From positions 1 to 52,426 of the forward strand of contig JAFYZU010000042.1 in the NCBI GenBank assembly GCA_017548565.1: a stretch of 52,426 nucleotides of DNA, read 5' to 3'. Position numbers and translations under genes: made by a program. Shown here piece after piece: positions 40,984 to 49,281 of this stretch. The DNA comes from Treponema sp. (GTDB lineage: Bacteria > Spirochaetota > Spirochaetia > Treponematales > Treponemataceae). A model generated the notes under the pieces. That model saw nothing but the letters and a program-made list of their open reading frames with translations. It was not told where the DNA came from and did no database searches. The stretch's first letter is position 1. Each line of letters begins with the position of its first letter.

Positions 40984-42786
40984 ATGACTGAAATGAAATA
41001 TAAGCGGAATTTTTGTATTGTCGCACATATTGACCATGGAAAATCTACTCTTGCCGACAGACTTATTCAAAAGGCAAAGATTGTCGATGACCGGAAGATG
41101 ATGAATCAGATTCTCGATAATATGGATATTGAACGTGAACGTGGAATTACAATTAAAAGTCAGGCAGTAACTATTCCATATCATGCGAAGGATGGACATG
41201 ATTATGAGCTTAATTTTGTAGATACTCCGGGACACGTTGATTTTTCCTACGAGGTTTCCCGGGCAATTGCTTCATGTGAAGGAGCACTGCTTTTAGTAGA
41301 TGCAACTCAGGGTGTAGAAAGTCAGACTGTCTCAAATATGTACATGGCGCTTGAGCATGATCTTACAATGGTTCCTGTAATCAATAAAATAGATCTTGCT
41401 TCTGCCGATATTGAATCGTGTAAAAAACAGATAGACGGAGAGCTCGGACTTGATTCTTCTGAAGCAATGTGCGTTTCGGCTAAAACTGGTGAAGGCATTG
41501 ATGATTTAATGGAAGCAATAGTAACAAAGTTTCCGCCGCCACAGGGAAATCCTGAAGGTAAGCTTGCTGCTTTAATTTTTGACTGTCATTATGATGTTTA
41601 CCGTGGAGTTGTAGTTCATGTAAGGGTGATGGAAGGCCGTCTTAAAACCGGTGATTTAATCAAGATGATGAGCACTAATACCCAGTATAAGGTTGAACAG
41701 TGCGGTATTTTTAAAATCAATTATGAAGAAACCGGTGTGCTTGAAGCAGGCGATGTCGGTTATATCATTTCAGGATTAAAAACTGTAAGCGATGTAAAGG
41801 TCGGTGATACAATTACTTCGATGGAAAATCCAGTTGAACAACCGCTTCCTGGATTTAAAGAAGTAAAGCCTGTTGTTTATTCTTCGATCTATCCTATGGA
41901 TTCAAACGATTATGAAGAATTAAAGGATTCGATGGAAAAACTAAAGCTTAATGATGCAAGTCTTATTTATGAAAAAGACAATTCGCTTGCTTTGGGAAAC
42001 GGTTTCCGCTGCGGATTTCTTGGACTTCTTCATCTTGAAATAATTCAGGAACGTCTTGAGCGTGATTTTGATCAGTCGGTAATATTCACTGCTCCAAGCG
42101 TACGTTATCTTCTTCATCTTCAGAATGGCGAAGACATGTATATTGATAATCCATCGGAGTATCCGCAGGGAAGAATAAAGGATGCCGAAGAGCCTTACAT
42201 CAAGGCAAGCATAATTACACCGGCAGAATATCTCGGTTCTATAATGGCTTTGTGTACCGAAAAACGAGGTGTTCAGACTAACATGCAGTATCTTGATACA
42301 AAACGTGTTGAGCTTTCTTATGAAATGCCTCTTTCGGAAGTTCTTTTTGATTTTTACGACAGATTAAAAAGCTACAGTCGTGGATATGCTTCTTTTGATT
42401 ATGAGGTTACCGGTTACCGTCCTACAGATCTTGTAAAGGTTGATATCTTTATTAACAGTAAACCGGTCGATGCACTTTCACTTTTAACCTTTAAGGCAAA
42501 TGCAGTTGAACGTTCCAGAAAGGTTTGTGAAAGGCTTAAGGGAGAAATTGCAAGACAGCAGTTCAAGGTTGCAATTCAGGGAGCAATCGGTGGTCAGATT
42601 ATCGCAAGAGAAACAGTTAATCCTGTAAGAAAGGATGTTCTTGCAAAATGTTACGGCGGTGATATTACACGAAAGAGAAAGCTTCTTGAAAAACAGAAGG
42701 AAGGTAAAAAACGCATGAAGATGGTCGGCGATGTTGAGCTTCCTCAGAGCGCATTCCTTGCAGTTTTAAAAGAATCAGACGATTAA
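40984..42786 (+). CDS. lepA: elongation factor 4 (LepA)
   Basis: A 600-residue translational GTPase with the full LepA length. G1 is AHIDHGKST, G3 is DTPGHVDFSYEV, G4 is NKIDL. LepA-specific C-terminal domain motifs such as YLDTKRVELSYEMPL and GGDITRKRKLLEKQKEGKKRM are present. It back-translocates ribosomes or helps 30S biogenesis. GGAG precedes the ATG. Its TAA is immediately followed by the antiparallel stop of the DUF115 gene. Confidence 0.97.
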   Translation: MTEMKYKRNFCIVAHIDHGKSTLADRLIQKAKIVDDRKMMNQILDNMDIERERGITIKSQAVTIPYHAKDGHDYELNFVDTPGHVDFSYEVSRAIASCEGALLLVDATQGVESQTVSNMYMALEHDLTMVPVINKIDLASADIESCKKQIDGELGLDSSEAMCVSAKTGEGIDDLMEAIVTKFPPPQGNPEGKLAALIFDCHYDVYRGVVVHVRVMEGRLKTGDLIKMMSTNTQYKVEQCGIFKINYEETGVLEAGDVGYIISGLKTVSDVKVGDTITSMENPVEQPLPGFKEVKPVVYSSIYPMDSNDYEELKDSMEKLKLNDASLIYEKDNSLALGNGFRCGFLGLLHLEIIQERLERDFDQSVIFTAPSVRYLLHLQNGEDMYIDNPSEYPQGRIKDAEEPYIKASIITPAEYLGSIMALCTEKRGVQTNMQYLDTKRVELSYEMPLSEVLFDFYDRLKSYSRGYASFDYEVTGYRPTDLVKVDIFINSKPVDALSLLTFKANAVERSRKVCERLKGEIARQQFKVAIQGAIGGQIIARETVNPVRKDVLAKCYGGDITRKRKLLEKQKEGKKRMKMVGDVELPQSAFLAVLKESDD

Positions 42787-44448
42787 TCAGTCTCTCAGGT
42801 ATTTCAGAAAAAAATCAATTTCGCTTCGTATTCTTTTTAAAAAAGAAATTCCTGAGTTAAAGCTGTGGCCGTCAGGAAAATGAAGATACAGATATTCTCT
42901 TGGTTCTGCAAGTTCCTTTATTTTTTTTGAACGTATTTCTTCTTCCATCGGTTGTTTATTTGTCAATAAATCGGTAAGCTCCTCAAGCGCGTTTATTTCA
43001 TCTTTAAAATAATTTTCAAGCTTTTGTTTGTTCCGGTAACCTGAAACAGCGAGGGTTGTCCCCATTGTTTCTGCCGGAACAGTTAGTTCCTGAACAGCGA
43101 GGGTTGTCCCCTTTGTATTCGTTATATCCTTATGTTCAATATTCAGTTTTAATCCGGTGTGTGAAATATCAAAAAGATTTTCCGTTTTTTCAAACAGATG
43201 ATTAAAAAGATTTGCATAGGTTTTAAGTGTATGCGTAGTATAAACCGGTAGATTGTTTTTATCCTGAATCTGCTCTGAGCCTGGTCCGAATGAAGAGGCG
43301 TAATTGTTCAGAGATTTTAATCTGCTGCATTCAATCAGTGTGTTTATGACCGAAGGAGCATTTCTTGTGTGCGTAAGACCTTTTGAAAATGAAAAATCAA
43401 GGCCGGTAACAAAAACATTTACATCTTTATTTCTGCGGAATTTCAGCGCATACCAGACTACCGTTAATCCCACAGATCCGAAAGGATTGTTCGCAGGCGG
43501 AAGAAGGTTTTGATTAATAAGGTTTTCCAGAAATTCAGACTGTGTATAAACTGTCGTAAAAAAAGACACCCTGCATTTATCATATGCTGCCGGAATCTGA
43601 AAAAGAGATGAGAGTGATGCAAAAAGATGAATGTTTTTATTTAAAGTTCCGATGAAGGCCTTTGAAATGATATGTTGTGCTTCTTCAACAAAAACACCGT
43701 CCGGAATAATATTATATTTTAACAGAGGTTTTAAGGCTGTATCTGCACATAAAATATAAAAATCGTTTTTTCTTTCTATAATTTCCTGAATTGTTTTATC
43801 AAGGCTTTGTCCGGCTCCGCATACGAGAATCGGTTTTGAAATTGAATTAAAAAATGATTCAACCGGAACAGTTTGCGGAAGAAGCTTTAAATTCCTGAAA
43901 AAATTCATTGAATAGCGTCTTCCGAATTTAGTGAGGGTTACACGATTTGCCCAATATGTCAGGATTGAATTTACGCATGCTGAATAAAGCTCATCGTAAA
44001 ATTCAGAATGAAACTGAACCCCCGCCGACATATCTATTCTTACAACGCGTTTATAAGTTCCGCTTTTTTTTAATTTTGTGCCGTCATTGAAAACGACATT
44101 GTTTTTTTGAAGCAGAAACGGAAGGTTTATGATTTCATCCTTAGTTAAAAATGCAATGCTGTTGTTTTTCGGAATGCTTTTGTTAATAACTTCAAAATCA
44201 TACAGGGATTGTTCAAGCTCACAGCATAAAATGATGCTGTCTTCCTTCATCGATTCTAAAAGTTCATTAAAACCATAATCAAGAACAGGGGAGAGACAAA
44301 GAAAAATTGTACCTGGAAGATAGTTTAAGTTAGAAACCGTCTGTTTTATTGCTTTCGATGGATTGTATTTTGAATAAAGCAGACGGTTTTGATAAGATAC
44401 TGTTAAACCTTGATTTGTCTGTTCAATTTCAGGTTTATTCAGCATCAT
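42787..44448 (-). CDS. DUF115/MAF-type glycosyltransferase-like protein
   Basis: 553 residues, cytoplasmic. DUF115 features are PILVCGAGQSLDKTIQEI, ILCADTALKPLLKYNIIPDGVFV, and NPFGSVGLTVVWYAL with VFVTGLDFSFSKGLTHTRNAP. Such proteins are 'motility accessory factor' enzymes thought to glycosylate flagellins in many bacteria. A short Thr-rich segment near 450-470 contains two copies of GTTLAV. It overlaps the PpiD-like gene by 14 bases and may be expressed with it. The exact acceptor is not known. Confidence 0.82.
   Translation of the reverse strand: MMLNKPEIEQTNQGLTVSYQNRLLYSKYNPSKAIKQTVSNLNYLPGTIFLCLSPVLDYGFNELLESMKEDSIILCCELEQSLYDFEVINKSIPKNNSIAFLTKDEIINLPFLLQKNNVVFNDGTKLKKSGTYKRVVRIDMSAGVQFHSEFYDELYSACVNSILTYWANRVTLTKFGRRYSMNFFRNLKLLPQTVPVESFFNSISKPILVCGAGQSLDKTIQEIIERKNDFYILCADTALKPLLKYNIIPDGVFVEEAQHIISKAFIGTLNKNIHLFASLSSLFQIPAAYDKCRVSFFTTVYTQSEFLENLINQNLLPPANNPFGSVGLTVVWYALKFRRNKDVNVFVTGLDFSFSKGLTHTRNAPSVINTLIECSRLKSLNNYASSFGPGSEQIQDKNNLPVYTTHTLKTYANLFNHLFEKTENLFDISHTGLKLNIEHKDITNTKGTTLAVQELTVPAETMGTTLAVSGYRNKQKLENYFKDEINALEELTDLLTNKQPMEEEIRSKKIKELAEPREYLYLHFPDGHSFNSGISFLKRIRSEIDFFLKYLRD
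43045..43111 (-). repeat. two in-frame copies of a 19-base sequence inside the DUF115 gene
   Basis: AACAGCGAGGGTTGTCCCC occurs at 43045-43063 and again at 43093-43111 on the plus strand, 48 bases apart. In the coding strand each copy gives GTTLAV. The 16-residue period keeps the frame. Confidence 0.85.
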
Positions 44449-45898
44449 ACATCTGTTGATAGAATGTATTGAGGAAGTTATCCTTTAATTTAGGACTTTT
44501 CAGAATTGCCTGATTTACAGATGATCTGTCATATCCGTCGAGCTGAGCGTTGAATGTAAGATAAGCAGTTTCATCCTTTTCAACTGATTCTGTATTTGTA
44601 AATTTAAGGACAACAATATTATTTCCTACAACGACCGGTGAAGATATTTCTTCCATTTTCATAGAAAAGGCTGTCTTTAAGAAATTTTCATTGTTCTGTG
44701 CACCTTCGAGATCTTCTCCGGGACTGAAAGTACCTAATACAGAAACGTTTCCGTAGTTCAGGGCAAATGGAGCAATAGATTTTTTTGTAAGTCCATATTC
44801 TTCACATGCGGCATCGAAATCTGAATTCAGTGCTTTTGTAGTAAACTGAACTGCCTTTGCACTGAAATAATCTTCGATAAGACCTGATTCATAAGTAGAA
44901 ACATACTGCCTGATTGCCTTGAAGTTTTCATCGTTTGTAATATCACAGTCAACAGGTGAGGCATTCTTTTTGAAAATAAGGAATTCATCGTTTAAAGATT
45001 CCAGAGGAAGTGAAAGTGAACCGACTGCAATATCTTTAAGCTGATTCATATCTTCTTTGTTTTTGAGCATGTTTTCAATCTGATATTCAAAATCGTTGAG
45101 AAGCTTTCCTTCTGTGCTGCTGTAATACATTGATGAATATTCAGGAACTGCATCCTCAAAAGTGATTTCTTCTTTTGTAATGCGGTTTAAAACCTTTTCT
45201 GCAGTTGTCTTAGAGTCACATACGATAAGTGAAAAATCATATTTTCTGAATTTGTCTTTATTTGAAGCAGCGAATTTATTGATTTCTTCATCAGGATAAT
45301 CTGCTTTTGAATATGCAATATAATCAAAGCCGCGTTTTTCAGAAGCAAGATTTTCAAGGAATGCAGTTTCTGCATCTGATGATTTAATACCATAGATGCT
45401 TTCTTTTCCTAAAGTTTTTGATTCGCCGAAAATATCATCTGAAAATCTCTGTCCGATTAAATCACCGGCAAGCTGTTTTTTCCATTCTGCAATTGTAGAA
45501 GCTTCAACCTGGCGTGAAAGCTTTTTATCGTAGTTTCCGTTTTCATCTGTAAATACCTGTCGGATTGTACGATTGATTGCTTCTTCAGGTACCTTGTAGC
45601 CCGATGCATTTACGAAATCTTCGTAAGCATATTTTGTAACTGTATCATAGAACGCACTGTAATAGATTGTTCCTGTCTGAGTTTCTGTTCCGTTGTTCTT
45701 TGCGGAATTATAATGATTTGCGATTGCCTGTGTAAAATCAGAGCCCTGTTTTGTACTGATTTTTCTGCCGTTATACTCTCCGTATACTGTTCCATTCATT
45801 TCTGCAGCGCCGCCGAGTGATGATGGAAGAATAAATGCAATGAAGCTGATTACTAAAATTATGATTGAACCAACTGTGTAAAGAACACCTTTTTTCAT
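44435..45898 (-). CDS. SurA/PpiD-like membrane-anchored periplasmic foldase
   Basis: 487 residues. The first 30 contain one transmembrane helix (LYTVGSIIILVISFIAFILP), the rest is periplasmic. The SurA_N-3-like region EINRTIRQVF... and a rotamase-like stretch (EEITFEDAVPEYSS, MEEISSPVVVGNNIVVLKF) follow the layout of PpiD. Catalytic PPIase residues cannot be confirmed by eye, so it may act as a chaperone. AAGGAT precedes the ATG. The upstream region has a good promoter with an AT palindrome. Confidence 0.75.
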   Translation of the reverse strand: MKKGVLYTVGSIIILVISFIAFILPSSLGGAAEMNGTVYGEYNGRKISTKQGSDFTQAIANHYNSAKNNGTETQTGTIYYSAFYDTVTKYAYEDFVNASGYKVPEEAINRTIRQVFTDENGNYDKKLSRQVEASTIAEWKKQLAGDLIGQRFSDDIFGESKTLGKESIYGIKSSDAETAFLENLASEKRGFDYIAYSKADYPDEEINKFAASNKDKFRKYDFSLIVCDSKTTAEKVLNRITKEEITFEDAVPEYSSMYYSSTEGKLLNDFEYQIENMLKNKEDMNQLKDIAVGSLSLPLESLNDEFLIFKKNASPVDCDITNDENFKAIRQYVSTYESGLIEDYFSAKAVQFTTKALNSDFDAACEEYGLTKKSIAPFALNYGNVSVLGTFSPGEDLEGAQNNENFLKTAFSMKMEEISSPVVVGNNIVVLKFTNTESVEKDETAYLTFNAQLDGYDRSSVNQAILKSPKLKDNFLNTFYQQMYDAE

Positions 45899-45920
45899 AT
45901 TTTTATCCTTATATAATTGT

Positions 45921-45965
45921 TTAAAATAATTAAATTATTTTAACATAGAAAGGCATTGAAGTCAA
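45921..45965 (-). promoter_or_regulatory. promoter of the PpiD-like gene overlapped by an AT-rich palindrome
   Basis: On the minus strand TTGACT (45965-45960), 17 bases, TAAAAT (45942-45937). The palindrome TTAAAATAATT / AATTATTTTAA (45921-45931 and 45933-45943, one-base centre) covers the -10 box and the start of transcription, so it is a possible operator. Confidence 0.55.
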
Positions 45966-46022
45966 TTTACACAAACAGCATTATGTTCATTAAAAAAATG
46001 TTTATTTTCACGAAAAATGAGA

Positions 46023-46028
46023 TATAAT
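46023..46028 (+). promoter_or_regulatory. -10 box for the small membrane protein gene
   Basis: A perfect TATAAT at 46023-46028. The -35 side is weak (TTTATT at about 46001). Transcription would begin near 46035, just after an ATG at 46033, which favours the downstream ATG at 46060 with its own AGGAG. Confidence 0.45.
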
Positions 46029-46059
46029 TATTATGACATTATTTTTTAGGAGTGCATTT

Positions 46060-46278
46060 ATGGCAAAAGGAAAAAAAGATTATTTTGGACTTGGCAGAAT
46101 CGTAAGTATTCTTCTTTGTCTTTTTCTTGGCCCGATTATGGGAATTATTGCAAGATTCTCAGAGGGTAAAATCATAGCAGGACTTATCCGTCTTTTCTTC
46201 GGCTGGAATCTTTTGTGGGTTCTTGATTTTATCTTTATTATTCTGAACGGTAGTATTGTAAGAGTCTTAAACTGCTGA
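46060..46278 (+). CDS. small membrane protein of unknown function
   Basis: 72 residues with a basic start (MAKGKKDYFGLGR), two hydrophobic segments (IVSILLCLFLGPIMGIIA and WNLLWVLDFIFIILNG) and a small loop SEGKIIAGLIRLF. It is reminiscent of TM2-domain or Pmp3-like small proteins, particularly the GW..LW.LD pattern, but no family is assured. AGGAG lies seven bases before the ATG. Monocistronic with a strong bidirectional terminator. Confidence 0.6.
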   Translation: MAKGKKDYFGLGRIVSILLCLFLGPIMGIIARFSEGKIIAGLIRLFFGWNLLWVLDFIFIILNGSIVRVLNC

Positions 46279-46294
46279 TTTAATTTGTATGATA

Positions 46295-46329
46295 TTGATA
46301 AGAAAAGCCGGTTGAACTTTTCTTATCAA
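46295..46329. terminator. bidirectional terminator between the small membrane protein gene and ddl
   Basis: TTGATAAGAAAAG and CTTTTCTTATCAA form a perfect 13-bp stem (14 with the flanking A-T) around CCGGTTGAA. Both genes converge on it. Confidence 0.88.
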
Positions 46330-46339
46330 TTCATTTTAT

Positions 46340-47470
46340 TTAACGGCTTGTATTAAGTTTATTTTTTGCTTCATATCTTGCAAGAGCCTGTTGTATTAAA
46401 AGCTCAACAAGATTTTCGAAATCCAATCCCGCTGCATTACACATTTTGGGAAACATACTGATCGGAGTAAAACCCGGGAGTGTATTTATTTCGTTCAGAT
46501 ATACTGCCTTTGTATCCCTGTCAATAAAGAAATCTACGCGTGAAAGACCAGTTGCATCAAGAACCTTGTACGCGGCACATGCAGTCTTCCTGATTTTTTC
46601 AAGATCGTTTTCATTAAGCTCTGCAGGAATAAGAAGATTAGCGCCGTCAGGATCGTTGTATTTTGCATCAAAATCATAAAAATCATGGTTAGGAACAATT
46701 TCTCCCGGGATATAGGCTGTAACCTGTTCTACTTCACTGTCGGGAGGGAAAGTAACGGAATTGCCTGTTACCGAGCATTCAATTTCACGGGCATTATTCA
46801 GTGATTTTTCTATAAGAATCTTGTCATCCCATTCAAACGCTTCCATAACTGCAAAATTAAGCTCCTTACGGTTGTTTGCTTTTGAAGCACCATTTGAACT
46901 TCCGGCACAACATGGTTTTACGAACATAGGATAAGAAAGCTCTTTTTCTGCTTCTTCAATAACTGAATCATAAACAATGCTGTCTAAGATTACGCTTCGT
47001 TTAACGCAGATATAAGGTACGACAGGAAGACCAACGCTTTGCCAGATCATCTTTGTTTTTTCTTTATCCATCGTAAGTGAAGAAGCAAGAGTAGTACAAC
47101 CGACGTATGGAATATCTGCCATTTCAAAAAGTCCCTGGATAGTACCATCTTCACCGTAAGTTCCGTGAAGGGCAGGGAAAACTATGTCTATATCGAGAGG
47201 TTTGCCGCCTGCAAGAAAAGCGTGTTTTTTACCGGCCGGAACAATTGTAACTGCCTTAGATTCATCTTCCTTTATTGTAAGCACTGCTTTTGTATCTTTG
47301 CAGATTCTTTCGTATTCTGAATTGTCCTGAAGATACCATCTTCCTTCCTTTGTAATACCGATGAGTATAACCCTGTGTTCTTTTTTGATTCCGCCTGCTA
47401 TTGCTGCTGCCGAAATAAGGCTTACTTCATGTTCACCGGAACGTCCGCCGTATATTACTGCTATATTCAT
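46340..47470 (-). CDS. ddl: D-alanine--D-alanine ligase
   Basis: A 376-residue ATP-grasp enzyme joining two D-Ala for peptidoglycan. IAVIYGGRSGEHEVSLISAA is the N-terminal signature, and the C-terminal AVYLNEINTLPGFTPISMFP is the omega/ATP-binding loop. GCAGSSNGASKANN and IECSVTGNS are also family features. Translation begins one base after murE, with the GGGAG in the end of murE as its ribosome binding site. The D-Ala-D-Ala product is used by MurF, not encoded here. Confidence 0.95.
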   Translation of the reverse strand: MNIAVIYGGRSGEHEVSLISAAAIAGGIKKEHRVILIGITKEGRWYLQDNSEYERICKDTKAVLTIKEDESKAVTIVPAGKKHAFLAGGKPLDIDIVFPALHGTYGEDGTIQGLFEMADIPYVGCTTLASSLTMDKEKTKMIWQSVGLPVVPYICVKRSVILDSIVYDSVIEEAEKELSYPMFVKPCCAGSSNGASKANNRKELNFAVMEAFEWDDKILIEKSLNNAREIECSVTGNSVTFPPDSEVEQVTAYIPGEIVPNHDFYDFDAKYNDPDGANLLIPAELNENDLEKIRKTACAAYKVLDATGLSRVDFFIDRDTKAVYLNEINTLPGFTPISMFPKMCNAAGLDFENLVELLIQQALARYEAKNKLNTSR

Positions 47471-47471
47471 A

Positions 47472-49229
47472 TTAGAATTCTCCCATTTCTTTTAATGCTT
47501 TTTTTGCTTCTGATATTTCATCATAAGGCATTGTATAATCTTTGTAAATTATGCTGTTTTCATGAGATTTTCCCAAAAGAAGGACAATATCTCCTTTTTG
47601 TGCCATTTTAAAGACTGTACGGATTGCCTGAGGTCTGTCATGTATTATATACAGGTTGTCACCCATAATCTTTCCTTCTTTAACTGCACCTTCTGCAATC
47701 ATCTGTAAAAGCTCAACAGGATCTTCACCGCGTGGATCTTCATCTGCAAGAACTATTACATCACAGAATCTTGCGGCAATCTGTCCCTGAAGCGGACGTT
47801 TTGTAAGATCCCGTTCCCCACCGCTTCCAAAAACTGCAAAAATCCTTCCGCTGCATCTTTTTCTTATAGGAGGGAAAATCGTTTCGAAGCTTGAAGGTGT
47901 ATGTGCATAATCAATTATTACTTCAAACGGCTGGCCTTCATCAATAACTGTCATGCGTCCTTTTATAGGAGTAAGCATAGGAATTTTTTCTGCAAGCTCT
48001 TCAAAGTTCATGCCTGTAACACTGCTGACTGCTGTAATTGCGGCCATAAGATTATATGAATTGAAGGCACCAGGAAGTGATGCTTTTACCGAAAAATGAG
48101 TGTGGTTGCGCGGTTGAACCGGATCATAGTTTTCCGGATAAACTGCATTTTCACCGTCGGCATCTATATCAAACGAAAGACCATAGGTTGCAGAAGCGAT
48201 GTTATGACCTGTCATATAGCGAAGGTTTGCTGGAATTGGTGGAAGAGGAATTGCATTTCCGCCTGTTTCCGCTGCCGCTTTTCCTGCTTTGCCTTCCGTT
48301 GTAAAACCGTATACCGGATGATTTGTTGAATCAATGAAATATTGTGCGGATGGATCTTCGAGATTTACAATACCGATTGAATTGATTTTCTTTTTTTCAC
48401 CGGCAATTGTTTTTATGTGATTATGTCTGTCAAGAGACCGGAAAAGGTTTGCCTTATCTGAACGGTAGGTTTCGAAATTCTTGTGGAATTCAAGATGCTC
48501 AAGTGTTACGTTCATGAATACACCGCAGTCAAAAAGAATGTTTCCGCATCTGTTGAGTTTTGAAGAAAGTCCGTGAGAGGAGGCTTCTATAACTGCATAT
48601 TCACAGCCGTTTTCAAGCATTTCATTCAGATGATGCTGTATAATCGGTGCTTCCGGAGTTGTCTGATGCTGCGGATTTGCAAGTGCTTCATCGCCAAAGG
48701 AATATTCAACGGTAGAGATAAAGCCTGCTTTTTTACCGCATGCCTTCAATAACTGCCATATAAAGCTTACCGTGCTTGATTTTCCTTCAGTTCCTGTTAC
48801 TCCGATTATGATAAGTCTTTCACTCGGATTATCATAAAAGCGTGATGAAAGAGGCGCCATTGCAAAACGCGCATCTGAAACCTTTATTAATGCCGGAGCA
48901 AATTTTGGAAGGTCATTTGAAATTGCATTGTCTAAAGTCCGCTTTATGATAGCCTTCGATATTTTTTCTTTTTGTTGCGATGTAAAATCTCCCTGAAAAA
49001 CAACGGCATTTGCACCTGCAAGGATTGCCTGTTCAATGAAATTATTACCGTCTGTGTGAGTTCCTGGAAGTGCGAAGAAAAGTGAATCCCTTGTAACTTC
49101 GCGTGAGTCAAATACGAGATTTGAAATTTGTATATTATTGATTTCTGATAAATCTGTAATTTTAGTTCCGTCTGCGGCAACGACTTCGTTCTGGAATGCA
49201 GGCAGAATCTGTGAAAGTTGTTTTGTCAT
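47472..49229 (-). CDS. murE: UDP-N-acetylmuramoyl-tripeptide synthetase (MurE) with insertion
   Basis: A 585-residue Mur ligase, about 90 residues longer than usual. The ATP loop is GVTGTEGKSSTVSF, with TTPEAP and VIEASSHGL in the middle domain. Extra sequence between about 300 and 385 (EGKAGKAAAETGG, ENYDPVQPRNHTHF) accounts for the length. The amino acid-selecting motif reads DEDPRGEDP, close to the DNPR/DDPR region, so the third residue (DAP, Lys or Orn) cannot be decided here. It heads murE-ddl. The -10 box is six bases before the ATG. Confidence 0.93.
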   Translation of the reverse strand: MTKQLSQILPAFQNEVVAADGTKITDLSEINNIQISNLVFDSREVTRDSLFFALPGTHTDGNNFIEQAILAGANAVVFQGDFTSQQKEKISKAIIKRTLDNAISNDLPKFAPALIKVSDARFAMAPLSSRFYDNPSERLIIIGVTGTEGKSSTVSFIWQLLKACGKKAGFISTVEYSFGDEALANPQHQTTPEAPIIQHHLNEMLENGCEYAVIEASSHGLSSKLNRCGNILFDCGVFMNVTLEHLEFHKNFETYRSDKANLFRSLDRHNHIKTIAGEKKKINSIGIVNLEDPSAQYFIDSTNHPVYGFTTEGKAGKAAAETGGNAIPLPPIPANLRYMTGHNIASATYGLSFDIDADGENAVYPENYDPVQPRNHTHFSVKASLPGAFNSYNLMAAITAVSSVTGMNFEELAEKIPMLTPIKGRMTVIDEGQPFEVIIDYAHTPSSFETIFPPIRKRCSGRIFAVFGSGGERDLTKRPLQGQIAARFCDVIVLADEDPRGEDPVELLQMIAEGAVKEGKIMGDNLYIIHDRPQAIRTVFKMAQKGDIVLLLGKSHENSIIYKDYTMPYDEISEAKKALKEMGEF

Positions 49230-49235
49230 GATGAT

Positions 49236-49241
49236 ATTATA
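49236..49241 (-). promoter_or_regulatory. murE -10 box, leaderless type
   Basis: On the minus strand TATAAT (49241-49236) is followed by ATCATC and then the murE ATG (49229). The -35 side is poor. It lies beside the oppositely oriented queD promoter. Confidence 0.5.
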
Positions 49242-49246
49242 ACTGT

Positions 49247-49274
49247 TTGCTCAAAAATATAAAAGTGATATAAT
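49247..49274 (+). promoter_or_regulatory. queD promoter, leaderless type
   Basis: TTGCTC (49247), 16 bases, TATAAT (49269-49274), then seven bases to the ATG at 49282. No Shine-Dalgarno sequence. The two divergent promoters share less than 40 bases. Confidence 0.6.
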
Positions 49275-49281
49275 AAGAATT

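Noticed and set aside
46295-46329. Long perfect inverted repeat as a possible CRISPR repeat or recombination site
   Set aside because: It is a single copy, with a T-rich tail on each strand between convergent genes, so a bidirectional terminator explains it.
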